DNA from: an uncultured Chryseobacterium sp.
Lineage (GTDB): Bacteria; Bacteroidota; Bacteroidia; Flavobacteriales; Weeksellaceae
Direction: 5' to 3'
Assembly: GCA_913778505.1 (NCBI GenBank)
Contig: CAJYWD010000017.1
Span: 24,054-88,053 of the forward strand
Length of the DNA stretch: 64,000 nucleotides
This document shows positions 23,445-32,132 of this stretch, in pieces. The position numbers and the translations under genes were made by a program. The stretch's first letter is position 1; each line of letters starts with the position of its first letter. The notes under the pieces were generated by a model, which was not told the origin of the DNA, made no database searches, and saw only the letters and a list, made by a program, of their open reading frames with translations.

Positions 23445-24311
23445 ATGAAACTATATCCAATACAATGTGGAAAATTCAAACTTGATGGCGGCGCAATGTT
23501 TGGCGTAGTTCCAAAAACACTTTGGGAAAAAACCAATCCCTCTGATGAACGAAACCTCATTGAGCTGGGAACACGCTCGCTCCTTGTAGAAGATGGTAAA
23601 AAACTGATCCTCATCGATTGCGGACTTGGAAACAAGCAAGACGAAAAATTCTTCGGCCATTATTCACTTTGGGGCGATGATTCTTTGGACAAAAACCTGA
23701 AAAAATTTGGCTTTGTAAGAGAAGATATTACGGATGTTTTTCTCACGCATCTTCACTTTGACCATTGTGGAGGCGCAGTAGAATGGAATGACGATAAATC
23801 CGGTTACAGACCGGCTTTCAAAAATGCACACTTCTGGACCAATGACAATCACTGGAAATGGGCAACAGAACCAAATCCGAGGGAGAAAGCCAGTTTCCTT
23901 AAGGAAAATATTCTGCCTCTGGAAGAAAGCGGTCAATTAAATTTCTTATCGTTGCCAAAAACGGGGAATTACGGTTTTGCACCGGATTTGAAAATGGATG
24001 TTATTTTTGTAGACGGTCATACCGAAAAACAAATGCTTCCCGTTTTGCAATATCAGGAAAAAACAATTGTTTTCGCAGCAGATCTGATTCCGACGGTCGG
24101 TCACATTCCGCAGGTTTACGTAATGGGTTATGATACAAGACCACTTCTGACATTGGAAGAAAAAGGAAAATTCCTGAAGCAATGTGTGGATAATGAATAC
24201 CTTCTTTTTTTCGAGCACGATGCACATAACGAGCTGGCAAGCCTCAAGATGACAGAAAAAGGCGTAAAACTGGACCAGACCTTTAGTTTTAACGAAGTTT
24301 TTGGCTATTAA
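23445..24311 (+). CDS. MBL-fold metallo-hydrolase
   Basis: 288 aa metallo-beta-lactamase-fold protein with the HLHFDH zinc motif (THLHFDHCGG near 101-110), the next ligands at VDGHTEKQ and AADLIP, and a final His in FFEHDAHNEL. The architecture is like YtnP/AiiA-type lactonase homologues and generic intracellular hydrolases; the substrate cannot be assigned. No signal peptide. It ends 7 nt before coaE, so the pair is probably cotranscribed. Confidence 0.88.
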   Translation: MKLYPIQCGKFKLDGGAMFGVVPKTLWEKTNPSDERNLIELGTRSLLVEDGKKLILIDCGLGNKQDEKFFGHYSLWGDDSLDKNLKKFGFVREDITDVFLTHLHFDHCGGAVEWNDDKSGYRPAFKNAHFWTNDNHWKWATEPNPREKASFLKENILPLEESGQLNFLSLPKTGNYGFAPDLKMDVIFVDGHTEKQMLPVLQYQEKTIVFAADLIPTVGHIPQVYVMGYDTRPLLTLEEKGKFLKQCVDNEYLLFFEHDAHNELASLKMTEKGVKLDQTFSFNEVFGY

Positions 24312-24318
24312 ATTAATT

Positions 24319-24948
24319 ATGGAAATACAAGATATAAATCAAAATCAGGATGAGGATGTTCCCATACCCAGGATTATTGGATTAACAGGTGGCATCGGCT
24401 CCGGCAAAACATCAGTTGCGAAAATTCTGGAGGAAAAGGGCTTCCCAGTCTATTATTCGGATGACGAAGCGAAAAATATCGTCAATAAAGATGCTGAGCT
24501 CAAACAGAAAATCACAGAACTGCTTGGCAGGGAAGCTTATTTGAACGGTGTTTACAACCGAAAATGGGTGGCAGAAAAAGTCTTCAGTGACACTGAGCTG
24601 TTGGAAGCGTTAAATCATCTCATTCATCCGGCAGTGAGAGTTGATTTTGATAAGTGGGCCGGAGCTCAGAGGTCAGCGTTTGTTTTTAAAGAAACTGCGT
24701 TGCTGTTTGAATTAAAGCTCAACAAACAATGTTATAAGTCTGTTCTGGTAACGGCTGATGACAATCTCAGAATCAAACGTACGATGGATCGCGACGGTAA
24801 AACCTACCGTGAGATTGAAGCCATCATGCAGAAGCAAATGCCGGAGAAGGAAAAAATAAAACTGGCAGATTTCATCATTTATAATAATCACGACAGAGAA
24901 AGTCTGCGCATAGCGACCGAGGGATTTCTTGATGAATTATTGAAGTAA
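24319..24948 (+). CDS. coaE: Dephospho-CoA kinase
   Basis: 209 aa P-loop kinase for the last step of CoA synthesis (dephospho-CoA to CoA). A 17-residue acidic N-terminal extension precedes IIGLTGGIGSGKTSV (P-loop 24-31). The CoA-domain has GFPVYYSDDEAKNIV, LNHLIHPAVR and the lid MDRDGKTYREIEAIMQKQMP. ATG 24319 is used; the TTG start at 24301 would overlap the upstream gene. A bidirectional terminator follows. Confidence 0.95.
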   Translation: MEIQDINQNQDEDVPIPRIIGLTGGIGSGKTSVAKILEEKGFPVYYSDDEAKNIVNKDAELKQKITELLGREAYLNGVYNRKWVAEKVFSDTELLEALNHLIHPAVRVDFDKWAGAQRSAFVFKETALLFELKLNKQCYKSVLVTADDNLRIKRTMDRDGKTYREIEAIMQKQMPEKEKIKLADFIIYNNHDRESLRIATEGFLDELLK

Positions 24949-24976
24949 AGTTTATGCTTCTTTCCTCAAATAAAAC

Positions 24977-25008
24977 AAACCGCCCCGAATAACATTCGGG
25001 GCGGTTTT
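24977..25008. terminator. Bidirectional terminator between coaE and the metalloprotease gene
   Basis: A 14-bp perfect GC-rich stem AAACCGCCCCGAAT/ATTCGGGGCGGTTT with loop AAC and A/T-runs on both sides, between convergent genes. Confidence 0.93.
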
Positions 25009-25029
25009 ATGTTTCAAAAAAACTCTTGA

Positions 25030-27993
25030 TTAGTTTTTAATGAATTTGGTTTGAGATTTCTCTCCGTTAGATTCCAATGACAGGATGTAAACACCTTTAG
25101 TCAATTTGGAAACATTCACTTTTCCATCGGTAGTCCCTTGATTTACCAATTGTCCGCCTACAGAGTAGATTTCGAATTTAGTTTTAGAAGACACGTTGGA
25201 AATGTTAATCACATCTGTTGCAGGATTTGGATATACGCTAATGTTGCTTTGTTTGATATCCGTTACTGCAAGATCTTCTGTGATTTTTACAGCATAATCT
25301 TCTACTTCTCCGTAGGTGAATGAGTCACAAGGTCCGGTTGGTGTAGTCGAGTATCTCAATATAACTCTCATTCCCATGGTTTTGTCTCCTGCATAAGCCG
25401 TAGCAGGTACTGCGAAGGTTGCAGATACCGTTGGAGTCGTGTTTGCCGAAATATTCATCACTCTTTCAGAAGATTCATAAGTTCCGCTTCTGTCGAAGTC
25501 AATCCAGACGGATACAGCTTCCGCATAAGTAGTACCAGACCAACCTTTTGTGATAGCGATTGTATTACCTGTAGACCCTTTTACTAATTGTACGAGTCTT
25601 GTAGCATCTGCTGAATAATTGGTATAATTGGTAGCGCCAGAGTTGCTGGTCATTACATTATTACCTCCTGCAGGCGTTACAACTACTTTAGCAATGTGCT
25701 CATCCGAAGAGTCCGAAGATGTAACTGTACAATACACCAATCCCAGAGTCTTGAAGTTTTTAGTAGCATAGTTTCCTGTAGTTCCGCTGCAGACTGCTGC
25801 TATTTCCACAGTGTAATCCGTATCTTCCGCAAGCTGCGTGAGCGTGTATGTATTATTGCTGATATTGGTCACGTTAGTCCAAGTCGTCTCGCTGGCTTTT
25901 TTGTATCGCAAAGCGTAAGTTGCATTGGCTACAGCATCCCAATCGATTTTTGCAGCAGTCTGTGTGATTCCAGACACGGCAAGTCCTGCTGGAGCTGTAC
26001 CGTCGCAATTTACCATTGCTGAAATCGTCACATTACCAATTGCATAGAAAACGTTATTGAGAGCAGAAACTCTAACCTTGATCTGAGAATCAGTAGGTAA
26101 AGAAGCAAAGCTGAATGATTCTGATCCGTCGTTCGGCGTGGATTCAGCCAGAACCGTCCAGGTAGCACCATTATCTTTAGTATAATCAATTTTAACGTTG
26201 GCTACATTGTAAGGCGCTGCGTTGGTTCCTACAACATCCCAAGTGAATGCACCCGGAGCATTGTTGTAAACTTTTGTTGATAATACCTTGAAAGGTCCTG
26301 CTGCACCTACGATCACTCTCTGGCTGCCGTACTGTGTTTGCTGCTGTGCTTTGTCAGGATTATTATCTCTTACAGTTACTTTGAAGTTGGTAGTTCTTGC
26401 AACAGTAGAAACTGCTTCCCAATCTGCTGTACTTTTAAGATTTCCGGCTAATACTGTGCTCAGTTTAGGGAAGTATCTTACAGGGCTTGTCGTAGGATTC
26501 CAAGATCTGAAAGTCGGTCCGTTGGTGTTGTTACCTAAGTTTGAACTTGTAGTCGGTGTAGTTGCGCTGTCAGTTTGTTCCCACGTATAAGTCAATGGGT
26601 TTCCTTCCGGGTCGCTGGCCTGTGCTGTCAGCACAAAAGCCGTCCCTTTTGGAATGTTAATGTCAGGCATCGCTACCACAGTTGGTGGCTGATTGGTGAT
26701 CGGCGTTTCAATGTCACAAGTCTTAGCCGTCAGATTATTCTGGATCTGGATAATACTGTTGATGTGGAAATAAGGATCAGAATGTGCCTGCAAGTCTGTA
26801 TCGCCAGTAATACCGGCGTAACCCATAATCGTGGAACCAGACCCTGGCTCAACGTTCTGACCTGTACCTTCCAGACTCATAGAGAATGTATGGTTTCCAC
26901 CTAACTGGTGACCCATCTCGTGAGCGACATAATCGATGTCAAAATTATCACCCTGTGGGATGCCATCTGCAGGGGATGTAAAAGCCGAGCCTTTGGCTTT
27001 ATTTAAGTTTGTGCTTGTTTCATTCGTTGGAGCCACGCATACACATCCGATACATCCAGCATTTCCGCCGCCACCTGTAGCACCAAATAAGTGACCAATA
27101 TCGTAAGTACTGCTACCAATCTTAGTAGACAAAGTGTTCTGAAGTTGTAGTCCCCAACCCTGTAAAGTGCCAGAGTTACCGGACGCTGTTCCGACACTGG
27201 CGTCAGAATAAGGATCGGTCGTAGCATTTGTGTAAATTAATTCAGGAAAATCTTGTAGTATCAAATGAAGGGCAAAATCATTTTCGAAAACGCCATTACA
27301 ACGCGTCAATGTAGCATTGATAGCAGCCAAAGCGCCGGCTACTGTGCCGCCATGAAATGTGGTATACTCACCAGTCACAGACATCGCCAGACGCATTGTT
27401 CTGTACTTTCTGTCCGAAGATTTGGAGAAATCTTTAGGATCATTCAGGAATGAAGACTGGCTTGCCAGTTTGTCGATCTGCTTTTTAGACAAAGCAGGCT
27501 CTGTACTGTCGCAGAACCAAGAGCCATCTGCACCTTTTGTTTTATTAGTCTTCGGATGGACTCCGTAAACCGTCTTTTCCTTATTCTGTGGCTCCACAAA
27601 TTCATAAACACCGTTTTTGATGATCATAGACTGGAAGTCGTTCGGCGCTACAGAGAATCTGATGTATTTCTCAGGATCGTCGATACCGGTTCCAACGTAT
27701 GACCCCAACTGGTAGCGGTCTGCTAAAGATTGTACAACTACGGGTAAACTGTAGACATTGAACTTTTCAATTTTGCCATCCAGTGTAGGGACACTGATGA
27801 CTACAGGCTTGCTGCCTTTTCCTGTAGGCTGAGCACTTGCAAGCTGGGCACGGATCGCATCCACATCCAGTTTGTAGAATGTTTTGGCGCCGTTTTCACG
27901 AAGGCTTGTTCCCTGCATTGAGGTTTTTGACCACTGTGCAAATGCAGTGGACATCATACCTAACGAAAGAAGTGTTGTAAAGATTTTCTTCAT
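25030..27993 (-). CDS. Secreted reprolysin-like zinc metalloprotease with T9SS type A sorting domain
   Basis: 987 aa. The signal peptide ends AFA|Q (20). A propeptide-like region (about 40-190, with a WFCDS segment that could act as a cysteine switch) is followed by a metzincin catalytic domain with HEMGHQLGGNH (358-368), a proline-rich domain, a fibronectin III-like domain (AAKIDWDAVANATYALRYKK region, about 690), a GEVEDYAV module (about 893) and a C-terminal 75-residue type A sorting domain (SVYPNPATDVINI ... KGVYILSLES). It should cross the outer membrane by the type IX system and be released or anchored. Monocistronic. Confidence 0.93.
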   Translation of the reverse strand: MKKIFTTLLSLGMMSTAFAQWSKTSMQGTSLRENGAKTFYKLDVDAIRAQLASAQPTGKGSKPVVISVPTLDGKIEKFNVYSLPVVVQSLADRYQLGSYVGTGIDDPEKYIRFSVAPNDFQSMIIKNGVYEFVEPQNKEKTVYGVHPKTNKTKGADGSWFCDSTEPALSKKQIDKLASQSSFLNDPKDFSKSSDRKYRTMRLAMSVTGEYTTFHGGTVAGALAAINATLTRCNGVFENDFALHLILQDFPELIYTNATTDPYSDASVGTASGNSGTLQGWGLQLQNTLSTKIGSSTYDIGHLFGATGGGGNAGCIGCVCVAPTNETSTNLNKAKGSAFTSPADGIPQGDNFDIDYVAHEMGHQLGGNHTFSMSLEGTGQNVEPGSGSTIMGYAGITGDTDLQAHSDPYFHINSIIQIQNNLTAKTCDIETPITNQPPTVVAMPDINIPKGTAFVLTAQASDPEGNPLTYTWEQTDSATTPTTSSNLGNNTNGPTFRSWNPTTSPVRYFPKLSTVLAGNLKSTADWEAVSTVARTTNFKVTVRDNNPDKAQQQTQYGSQRVIVGAAGPFKVLSTKVYNNAPGAFTWDVVGTNAAPYNVANVKIDYTKDNGATWTVLAESTPNDGSESFSFASLPTDSQIKVRVSALNNVFYAIGNVTISAMVNCDGTAPAGLAVSGITQTAAKIDWDAVANATYALRYKKASETTWTNVTNISNNTYTLTQLAEDTDYTVEIAAVCSGTTGNYATKNFKTLGLVYCTVTSSDSSDEHIAKVVVTPAGGNNVMTSNSGATNYTNYSADATRLVQLVKGSTGNTIAITKGWSGTTYAEAVSVWIDFDRSGTYESSERVMNISANTTPTVSATFAVPATAYAGDKTMGMRVILRYSTTPTGPCDSFTYGEVEDYAVKITEDLAVTDIKQSNISVYPNPATDVINISNVSSKTKFEIYSVGGQLVNQGTTDGKVNVSKLTKGVYILSLESNGEKSQTKFIKN

Positions 27994-28048
27994 ACTATAA
28001 ATTAATTAATATTCAAATATAGTGTTTTTATGATATTAGAAAAACAAA

Positions 28049-28073
28049 AAAGCATCAGATTTACTGATGCTTT
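28049..28073 (-). terminator. Terminator after the GlsB-type gene
   Basis: A 10-bp perfect stem AAAGCATCAG/CTGATGCTTT, 5-nt loop, T-rich run on the minus strand. Confidence 0.85.
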
Positions 28074-28094
28074 CGTATTTTTATCTTTTGATAA

Positions 28095-28355
28095 CTAATT
28101 TTTTCTCGTCAAAACACTGTATAAAAACAGTAGAAGTACAGATCCTCCGATCGCCAGAAGCCAGCTTCTAGGGCTCCAGAAGGAATCTACGTCGCCCCAG
28201 CCCAAAACATAGGTTCCGATAGCGCCGCCGATGAAAGATCCAACAATACCAATAATGATGGTGATCAGCCATCCGCCCGGATCCTTACCGGGATGAAGTG
28301 CTTTTGCAATGGCTCCGGTAATAAGTCCGAAGATGATCCAAGTTAAAATACCCAT
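28095..28355 (-). CDS. GlsB/YeaQ/YmgE-family stress membrane protein
   Basis: 86 aa, three hydrophobic helices, glycine-rich. ILTWIIFGLITGAIAKALHPG and the GGWLITIIIGIVGSFIGGAIG block are the transglycosylase-associated (PF04226) signature. Members are induced in general stress, but their molecular activity is unproven. Single gene with its own terminator, between ftsY and the metalloprotease gene. Confidence 0.93.
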   Translation of the reverse strand: MGILTWIIFGLITGAIAKALHPGKDPGGWLITIIIGIVGSFIGGAIGTYVLGWGDVDSFWSPRSWLLAIGGSVLLLFLYSVLTRKN

Positions 28356-28392
28356 AGTTTGATTTTTTGATGTTAATATATAGATTACGATG

Positions 28393-29346
28393 TTAACGTT
28401 TCTTAAAGAACGAATCTACAAATTCCATACCATCAAAAATCTGAAGGTCCTGCATTCTTTCTCCCACACCAATGTACTTTACAGGAATCTGGAATTGATC
28501 CGAGATACCGATTACCACACCGCCTTTAGCAGTTCCGTCTAATTTTGTAACGGCCAGCGCAGTGACTTCTGTGGCAGCGGTAAACTGTTTAGCCTGCTCA
28601 AAGGCATTCTGACCTGTAGAACCATCCAATACCAAAAGCACTTCGTGCGGTGCATCGGGAATTACCTTCTGCATCACGCGCTTGATCTTGGAGAGTTCGT
28701 TCATCAGGTTAATTTTATTATGAAGTCTTCCTGCTGTATCTATGATTACGACATCCGCACCCTGGGCAACGGCGGACTGCACGGTGTCAAAAGCTACTGA
28801 CGCCGGATCCGAGCCCATTTCCTGCTTTACAATCGGCACATCTACGCGCTCACTCCAGATCACCAACTGATCTACAGCCGCTGCCCGGAACGTATCCGCA
28901 GCGCCTAAGACTACTTTAAGACCCTGATTCTTAAACTGATTGGCTAATTTTCCGATGGTGGTGGTTTTTCCAACACCATTCACGCCAACCACCATGATGA
29001 CGTAAGGTTTCTTGCTGGTGTCAATATTATCAGTTTTGAGATGAGGATTATCTAGCAGCAGTCCGGAAATTTCTTCTCGAAGAATTTGATCCAGCTCGGA
29101 AACATTGACATATTTATCACGCGCTACACGCTCTTCGATACGTTTTATAACCTTAATTGTGGTCTCTGCGCCGACATCTGATGCAATGAGGATTTCCTCC
29201 AGATCGTCCAGCACTTCGTCGTCCACAGTGCTTTTTCCCACTACCGCTCTTGAGATTTTGTCGAAAAATCCCTGGCTGGATTTCTCCAATCCTTTGTCCA
29301 GTGTTTCCTTATCCTCTTTTTTAAATATTTTCTTAAACCAACTCAT
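28393..29346 (-). CDS. ftsY: Signal recognition particle receptor FtsY
   Basis: 317 aa SRP-GTPase that docks ribosome-SRP complexes at the membrane. MSWFKKIFKKEDK is an amphipathic basic N-terminus; the long acidic A-domain of E. coli is missing, normal for Bacteroidetes. The N domain is at 25-105; G domain: GVNGVGKTTT (121-130), DTFRAAA, DTAGRL, TKLDGTAKGG, GVGERMQDLQ. ATG 29346 chosen; an upstream in-frame start (29400) would translate the repeat leader. The terminator at 29432-29461 and a TATCTTTG box at 29420-29427 separate it from the upstream gene. Confidence 0.96.
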   Translation of the reverse strand: MSWFKKIFKKEDKETLDKGLEKSSQGFFDKISRAVVGKSTVDDEVLDDLEEILIASDVGAETTIKVIKRIEERVARDKYVNVSELDQILREEISGLLLDNPHLKTDNIDTSKKPYVIMVVGVNGVGKTTTIGKLANQFKNQGLKVVLGAADTFRAAAVDQLVIWSERVDVPIVKQEMGSDPASVAFDTVQSAVAQGADVVIIDTAGRLHNKINLMNELSKIKRVMQKVIPDAPHEVLLVLDGSTGQNAFEQAKQFTAATEVTALAVTKLDGTAKGGVVIGISDQFQIPVKYIGVGERMQDLQIFDGMEFVDSFFKKR

Positions 29347-29385
29347 TCTTAATATAGATGATAGATGATGATTGATGAATGATCC
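29347..29385 (-). repeat. CATC/CATT microrepeat leader before ftsY
   Basis: In mRNA sense ATCATTCATCAATCATCATC and further TATCATC copies end shortly before the ATG at 29346. The leader is G-poor and has no Shine-Dalgarno motif. Confidence 0.65.
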
Positions 29386-29419
29386 GTGTGTTTGGATCAC
29401 TCTGTTTTTGAATTGAAAA

Positions 29420-29427
29420 CAAAGATA
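29420..29427 (-). promoter_or_regulatory. TAnnTTTG -7 box of ftsY
   Basis: TATCTTTG on the minus strand, about 74 nt upstream of ATG 29346, just after the terminator of the ribosomal-protein unit. Confidence 0.55.
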
Positions 29428-29431
29428 ACAA

Positions 29432-29461
29432 AAAAACTACCCTAATGATAGAGTAGTTTTT
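29432..29461 (-). terminator. Terminator between the DUF4295 gene and ftsY
   Basis: AAAAACTAC-CTA pairs with TAG-GTAGTTTTT (one mismatch, loop ATGA), with a T-run on the minus strand. Confidence 0.75.
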
Positions 29462-29482
29462 ATATTGTATCCGGTTGTGGAA

Positions 29483-29638
29483 TTATTTTTTCAAATATCC
29501 TTCAACTTCGTCAGCGTTCATTACTTTTTCTTCAAAAACGTAAGCATCTGATTTAGATGACTTCACCATTTTGATTACTTTTGTCATTTTTTTTGATCCA
29601 GCACCACCCTGAAGCGTTGCTACTACCTTCTTTGCCAT
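29483..29638 (-). CDS. DUF4295 family small basic protein
   Basis: 51 aa, MAKKVVATLQGGAGSKKMTK at the start, ending GYLKK. It matches the Bacteroidetes DUF4295 family, whose genes sit behind rpmB and rpmG, and is probably a ribosome-associated or lineage-specific ribosomal protein; that role is inference from neighbours, charge and size. It begins 19 nt after rpmG and is followed by the terminator at 29432-29461. It is shorter than typical ORF cut-offs. Confidence 0.88.
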   Translation of the reverse strand: MAKKVVATLQGGAGSKKMTKVIKMVKSSKSDAYVFEEKVMNADEVEGYLKK

Positions 29639-29657
29639 TGTAAATTATTTTTATAAA

Positions 29658-29840
29658 TTACTTAATTTCTTTATGAACTGTGTACTTCTTAAGAACCGGA
29701 TTGAACTTTTTAAGCTCCAATCTTTCCGTAGTGTTCTTTTTGTTTTTAGTAGTAATGTATCTTGACATTCCTGCTACACCGCTTTCTTTATGCTCAGTAC
29801 ATTCTAGAATTACCTGAACTCTGTTACCTTTTTTAGCCAT
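29658..29840 (-). CDS. rpmG: 50S ribosomal protein L33
   Basis: 60 aa basic protein near the ribosomal E site. [29 protein letters not shown] and [17 protein letters not shown] match L33. It is a Cys-poor form: the zinc CxxC pairs are absent. Its ATG overlaps the rpmB stop by one base (TAATG), so the two are translationally coupled. Confidence 0.97.
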   Translation of the reverse strand: MAKKGNRVQVILECTEHKESGVAGMSRYITTKNKKNTTERLELKKFNPVLKKYTVHKEIK

Positions 29841-30088
29841 TACTTCGTAGTGTTTTTAATGAAACCGTTTCTAGCTGCTCTTTCAATAGCCTCTTCAATA
29901 CCAATCTTGTTGATCACTCTCAGTCCGTGAGCAGATACCTTAAGGGTAACGTGTTTCTCTTGCTCAGGAAGATAAAATTTCTTCTCTAATAGATTAATTT
30001 CAAAACGTCTTTTCGTTTTGTTATTAGCGTGGGATACGTTGTTTCCAACCATTGCACGCTTACCTGTTATTTGGCAAATTCTTGACAT
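29840..30088 (-). CDS. rpmB: 50S ribosomal protein L28
   Basis: 82 aa. [29 protein letters not shown] is the standard N-terminal region (shown in part), which decides ATG 30088 over an upstream in-frame ATG at 30193. First gene of the rpmB-rpmG-DUF4295 unit, an order typical of flavobacteria. Confidence 0.97.
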   Translation of the reverse strand: MSRICQITGKRAMVGNNVSHANNKTKRRFEINLLEKKFYLPEQEKHVTLKVSAHGLRVINKIGIEEAIERAARNGFIKNTTK

Positions 30089-30247
30089 ATCTCGATGTTC
30101 TTTTATCAATAAAATATTTGAGAGTGCAAAATAAAGAATAATTTTCCGGATAGACAAATATAATTTAAAATAATTCTGTAAAAAAGAACGCATGAATTAC
30201 TCAGAATCAATAATTCACGCGCTATCTGTAAGAATTGAGATTTTAAG

Positions 30248-30598
30248 TTAATTTTCTATAAAAAATTTGACGTTTTCCAATGGATTTCCCGGCATGGCTA
30301 CTTTTCCCTTGATGAGAATGGGACACTGGATAAGTTCCGGGTTTTGTGAAATGATTTTCAGGGCTTCATCTTCGTTTACAAGATCACTTGTCCCAAAATA
30401 TTTGTTGTAGATCTCCTTAGATTTTCTCAGGATCCGACTTGGATTTTTGTTGAGCTTTTTGAAGAGTGTCCTCAGTTCGAACATGCTGAGCGGATCTCTT
30501 TCGATGTCAATAATCTGAAATTTGATGTCATTCTCGTCCAGATATTCCAGGATAGCTTTTGATTTTGGACACTTGTTATTATGAATTACTTTGATCAT
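30248..30598 (-). CDS. ArsC/Spx-fold thioredoxin-like protein lacking the arsenate-binding arginines
   Basis: 116 aa with the ArsC-family fold: N-terminal IHNNKCPKSK (Cys10 at the active-site position), IIDIERDP, FKKLNKNPSRILRK. Two arginines that bind the oxyanion in ArsC enzymes are replaced: the IxRP position reads IQCP (Cys92), and the GRPPE position reads GNPLE (Asn105). Arsenate reduction is therefore doubtful. Cys92 could form a disulfide with Cys10, suggesting a thiol-redox or regulatory role. No ars genes are nearby. Confidence 0.82.
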   Translation of the reverse strand: MIKVIHNNKCPKSKAILEYLDENDIKFQIIDIERDPLSMFELRTLFKKLNKNPSRILRKSKEIYNKYFGTSDLVNEDEALKIISQNPELIQCPILIKGKVAMPGNPLENVKFFIEN

Positions 30599-30658
30599 GG
30601 TCTTGCAGTTTCAGGATTCGACGGATAACTGATTTATTTTAATTATCGCCGGAATCAT

Positions 30659-31273
30659 CTAAAACAAACCGTTCAGCTCTGCATCAATTCTTTCAAGTAT
30701 ATAACCGAAATCTTCCGGTTTTTCTACAAAATCAAGATGATCTACATCAATGATAAGAAGTTTTCCTTCCTTATAATTTTCGATCCAGTTGTGATATTTG
30801 TTGTTGAGCTTGGAAAGGTAATCAATGCTTATTCCGGCTTCGTATTCCCGGCCTCTCTTGGCAATCTGCTTCACGAGGGTAGGAATGTCTGCTCGGAGAT
30901 AGATGAGCAAATCCGGTGCCGAAACGAAGTCTTTCATCAGCTTAAAGACAGAAAGATAATTGTTAAAATCCCTTTCGGAAAGGAGGTTCATCTCGGCCAG
31001 ATTTTCCGCAAAGATGTGCGCATCCTCGTAGATGGTTCTGTCCTGGATCACGTTTTTACCACTCTCCCGGATTTCCTTCACCTGGCGGAAGCGGCTTCCC
31101 AGAAAGTAAATCTGAAGGGCAAAACTCCATTTGGACATGTCACCATAGAAATCATCCAGATAAGGATTATGATCTACATCTTCGAACTGGGCCTCCCAGC
31201 CATAATGCTTGGCCAGCATGGTGGTGAGTGTGGTCTTACCGGCGCCAATATTTCCTGTAACAGCAATATGCAT
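30659..31273 (-). CDS. Deoxynucleoside kinase
   Basis: 204 aa dNK/dGK-dCK family enzyme for salvage of deoxynucleosides. P-loop GNIGAGKT (7-14), FEDVDHNPYLDDFY, the QDRTIYEDAHIFA segment with the ERS/DRT-type motif, and the lid KRGREYEAGISIDYL. ATG 31273 is chosen as it starts just before the P-loop strand; the upstream extension reads the microrepeat leader. Probably cytoplasmic; base specificity not predictable here. Confidence 0.93.
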   Translation of the reverse strand: MHIAVTGNIGAGKTTLTTMLAKHYGWEAQFEDVDHNPYLDDFYGDMSKWSFALQIYFLGSRFRQVKEIRESGKNVIQDRTIYEDAHIFAENLAEMNLLSERDFNNYLSVFKLMKDFVSAPDLLIYLRADIPTLVKQIAKRGREYEAGISIDYLSKLNNKYHNWIENYKEGKLLIIDVDHLDFVEKPEDFGYILERIDAELNGLF

Positions 31274-31274
31274 C

Positions 31275-31315
31275 TTTGAATAATTGTTGATGAATGATGA
31301 TTGATGAATGATAAA
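31275..31315 (-). repeat. CATTCATCAAT microrepeat leader before the deoxynucleoside kinase gene
   Basis: In mRNA sense CATTCATCAATCATCATTC and further CATC units lie just before ATG 31273. No G and no Shine-Dalgarno motif. Confidence 0.7.
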
Positions 31316-31355
31316 AGAAAGTGACAAAATCATTTACCACTTACTGAACTATCAT

Positions 31356-32132
31356 TTATTGGGTGTAAAGATAAAGTTTGTCCTTAATGAGTGCCAAAAA
31401 TCCCCGGTTGTTTTTATCCACAATTTTGGCGTCCTGATTGCGGAATATTTCGGACAGCATACTTCCATCAAATTGCGAAATATAATTGGATCCGAAAACC
31501 TGGATATCTTCATTGCGTCTTGCAAGTTTTCTGGCGTCCGGAACATCTGCAGAGAAAAGGAGATTGGCGCGGGTGGAGTAGATCCTGAAACTATTCTCCA
31601 GAAGGATGTAGATCCGGTTTTTATATACCAGAAAATCCCTTATAGACTGAAGGTCTACATTAAAAGGAAAGGAATTGATAATGGTATTGCTGCGGAAATT
31701 GTACTGGACCAAAGTTTTATTGCTGTCATCAATAAGCCAGGCAAACTGAAGATCTTCAGCGTAGACACACTTCACGAAACCAAAATTATTTCCCAGGCCG
31801 ATTTTCTGAATATCGTTCAGGTTTTGATCCAGAAATTTAATTTCCTGTGCATTTTCCGAAAACATGACAATATTCAGCGGATTGATCACGCTTTGTATTT
31901 TATAAGGAAAGGGCAGCATCACCTTCGCCAGCTGATTTCCTACAGAATCCAGTTTTATCAGGCTGAAATCTTTTTTCTGATAAAGATAGATGTTGCCATA
32001 ATCATCGCCCAGGACATCCTGAACACCTTTTAATTGCATGGAATCCAGGTTCAATGCTTTTTGAGACCATACAGGCGCAGAAATAATAATGAGCGCTGCC
32101 AGCAATGTCTGCCGGAGAAGTTTATCTTGCAT
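31356..32132 (-). CDS. Exported protein, beta-propeller-like, unknown
   Basis: 258 aa. MQDKLLRQTLLAALIIISA then VWS|Q is a clear signal peptide, so ATG 32132 is preferred to 32150. The mature protein has repeated beta-strand blocks (GDDYGNIYLYQK, NIYL/RIYILLENS, FLALIKDKLYLYTQ), like a small six- or seven-bladed propeller. No conserved catalytic residue was recognised. It overlaps the upstream DUF6759-type gene by 11 nt, indicating coupling and perhaps a shared envelope role. Confidence 0.82.
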   Translation of the reverse strand: MQDKLLRQTLLAALIIISAPVWSQKALNLDSMQLKGVQDVLGDDYGNIYLYQKKDFSLIKLDSVGNQLAKVMLPFPYKIQSVINPLNIVMFSENAQEIKFLDQNLNDIQKIGLGNNFGFVKCVYAEDLQFAWLIDDSNKTLVQYNFRSNTIINSFPFNVDLQSIRDFLVYKNRIYILLENSFRIYSTRANLLFSADVPDARKLARRNEDIQVFGSNYISQFDGSMLSEIFRNQDAKIVDKNNRGFLALIKDKLYLYTQ

